A stretch of DNA of 64,000 nucleotides from Chitinophagales bacterium (lineage in GTDB: Bacteria > Bacteroidota > Bacteroidia > Chitinophagales > UBA2359), in contig JAHDFD010000019.1 in NCBI GenBank assembly GCA_020628375.1, positions 1-64,000 on the forward strand. Reading direction: 5' to 3'. Positions within the stretch are counted from its first letter, which is position 1; each line of letters opens with the position of its first letter. Shown piece after piece: positions 63,865 through 64,000 of the stretch. The notes beneath the pieces were generated by a model. The model made no database searches. It was not told the DNA's origin and saw only the letters and a program-made list of their open reading frames with translations. A program made the position numbers and the translations under genes.

Positions 63865-64000
63865 TTATGCTTCCACCCAAGCCCATAAAGCATGACAAGC
63901 GTAGGAACGGTAAGGTTTCCAATCAGCGGCAATTTCTTCCAGTTTCTGATATAATTCTTTATTGTTTTCGTATTGGGGTTCATAAATTTCGATCATTGCC
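63865..64000 (-). CDS. DNA-3-methyladenine glycosylase II-like protein, 3' end only
   Basis: The window cuts this gene: 45 codons are visible on the minus strand, ending in a TAA at 63867-63865. They read YEPQYENNKELYQKLEEIAA and then DWKPYRSYACHALWAWVEA, matching the C-terminal end of AlkA-type HhH-GPD glycosylases, where WKPYRS-ACxxLW follows the catalytic domain. Such enzymes excise alkylated bases. It is convergent with the MepA-like gene, only 2 bp apart. Confidence 0.75.
   Translation of the reverse strand, partial: AMIEIYEPQYENNKELYQKLEEIAADWKPYRSYACHALWAWVEA

Noticed and set aside
63753-63983. Minus-strand ORF at the right edge as a gene
   Set aside because: A different frame of the same strand encodes a recognisable glycosylase C-terminus that stops at 63865, and this ORF runs antisense into the MepA-like gene.

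Overview
The window is chromosomal DNA from a member of the Bacteroidota. Evidence for this is the type IX secretion (T9SS) and gliding genes (porU, porV, a PorP/SprF protein, gldJ), four large secreted proteins with C-terminal T9SS sorting domains, bshA, ribonuclease Y, Bacteroidota-type promoter elements (TAnnTTTG) and the low G+C content. I cannot name the genus. No rRNA, tRNA or CRISPR array was seen.

Layout. 0-7.7 kb: an enoyl-CoA hydratase, an AT-rich type II restriction-modification pair whose methyltransferase starts with an integrase-like Arm domain, dxs, and a tandem array of five very small GG-leader peptide genes, most of them too short for ordinary gene callers. 7.7-12.7 kb: a possible small RNA, a YdeI-like gene with its partner, a T9SS cargo protein and an L,D-transpeptidase. 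12.9-19.3 kb: a PorV-like barrel and a 1729-residue PorU-like C25 peptidase, a second PorU/PorV-type pair besides the canonical one at 41.8-46.7 kb. 19.4-29.8 kb: T9SS cargo (PhoD phosphatase, two propeller-type proteins) and a penicillin-acylase/Crp-regulator cassette flanked by a full and a truncated copy of one zinc-ribbon gene.

30-37.2 kb: a signalling and ammonium cluster (7TM sensor kinase, receiver-kinase, Amt, porin, receiver-adenylate cyclase). 37.2-48.5 kb: TPM protein, hflX, gldJ, PorP/SprF, porU, porV, then a sugar dehydrogenase/formyltransferase pair. 48.4-54.2 kb: an unknown protein, an FeS-type photolyase, a decayed IS30 transposase, bshA, a lipoprotein and an IscA-type protein.

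54.2-56.7 kb is a repeat-rich island. A secreted 159-residue protein gene is tandemly duplicated with a 710-bp period, between longer spacer repeats. Two of the three copies of a 173-bp MITE-like element lie here in opposite orientation, and the intact empty target site of each survives in the sister spacer. 56.8-64 kb: a PilJ-type sensor kinase, rny, zapA, a coiled-coil gene, an M19-type dipeptidase, a MepA-like metallopeptidase and the 3' end of an AlkA-like DNA glycosylase.

Stretches of 300 bases or more without a gene: 19271-19573 holds a terminator and MITE copy 1; 26371-26673 a long hairpin and a truncated gene; 50938-51594 the IS30 remnant; 54234-54816 and 56007-56766 the repeat island. 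The other gaps are shorter and show little beyond the sites listed.
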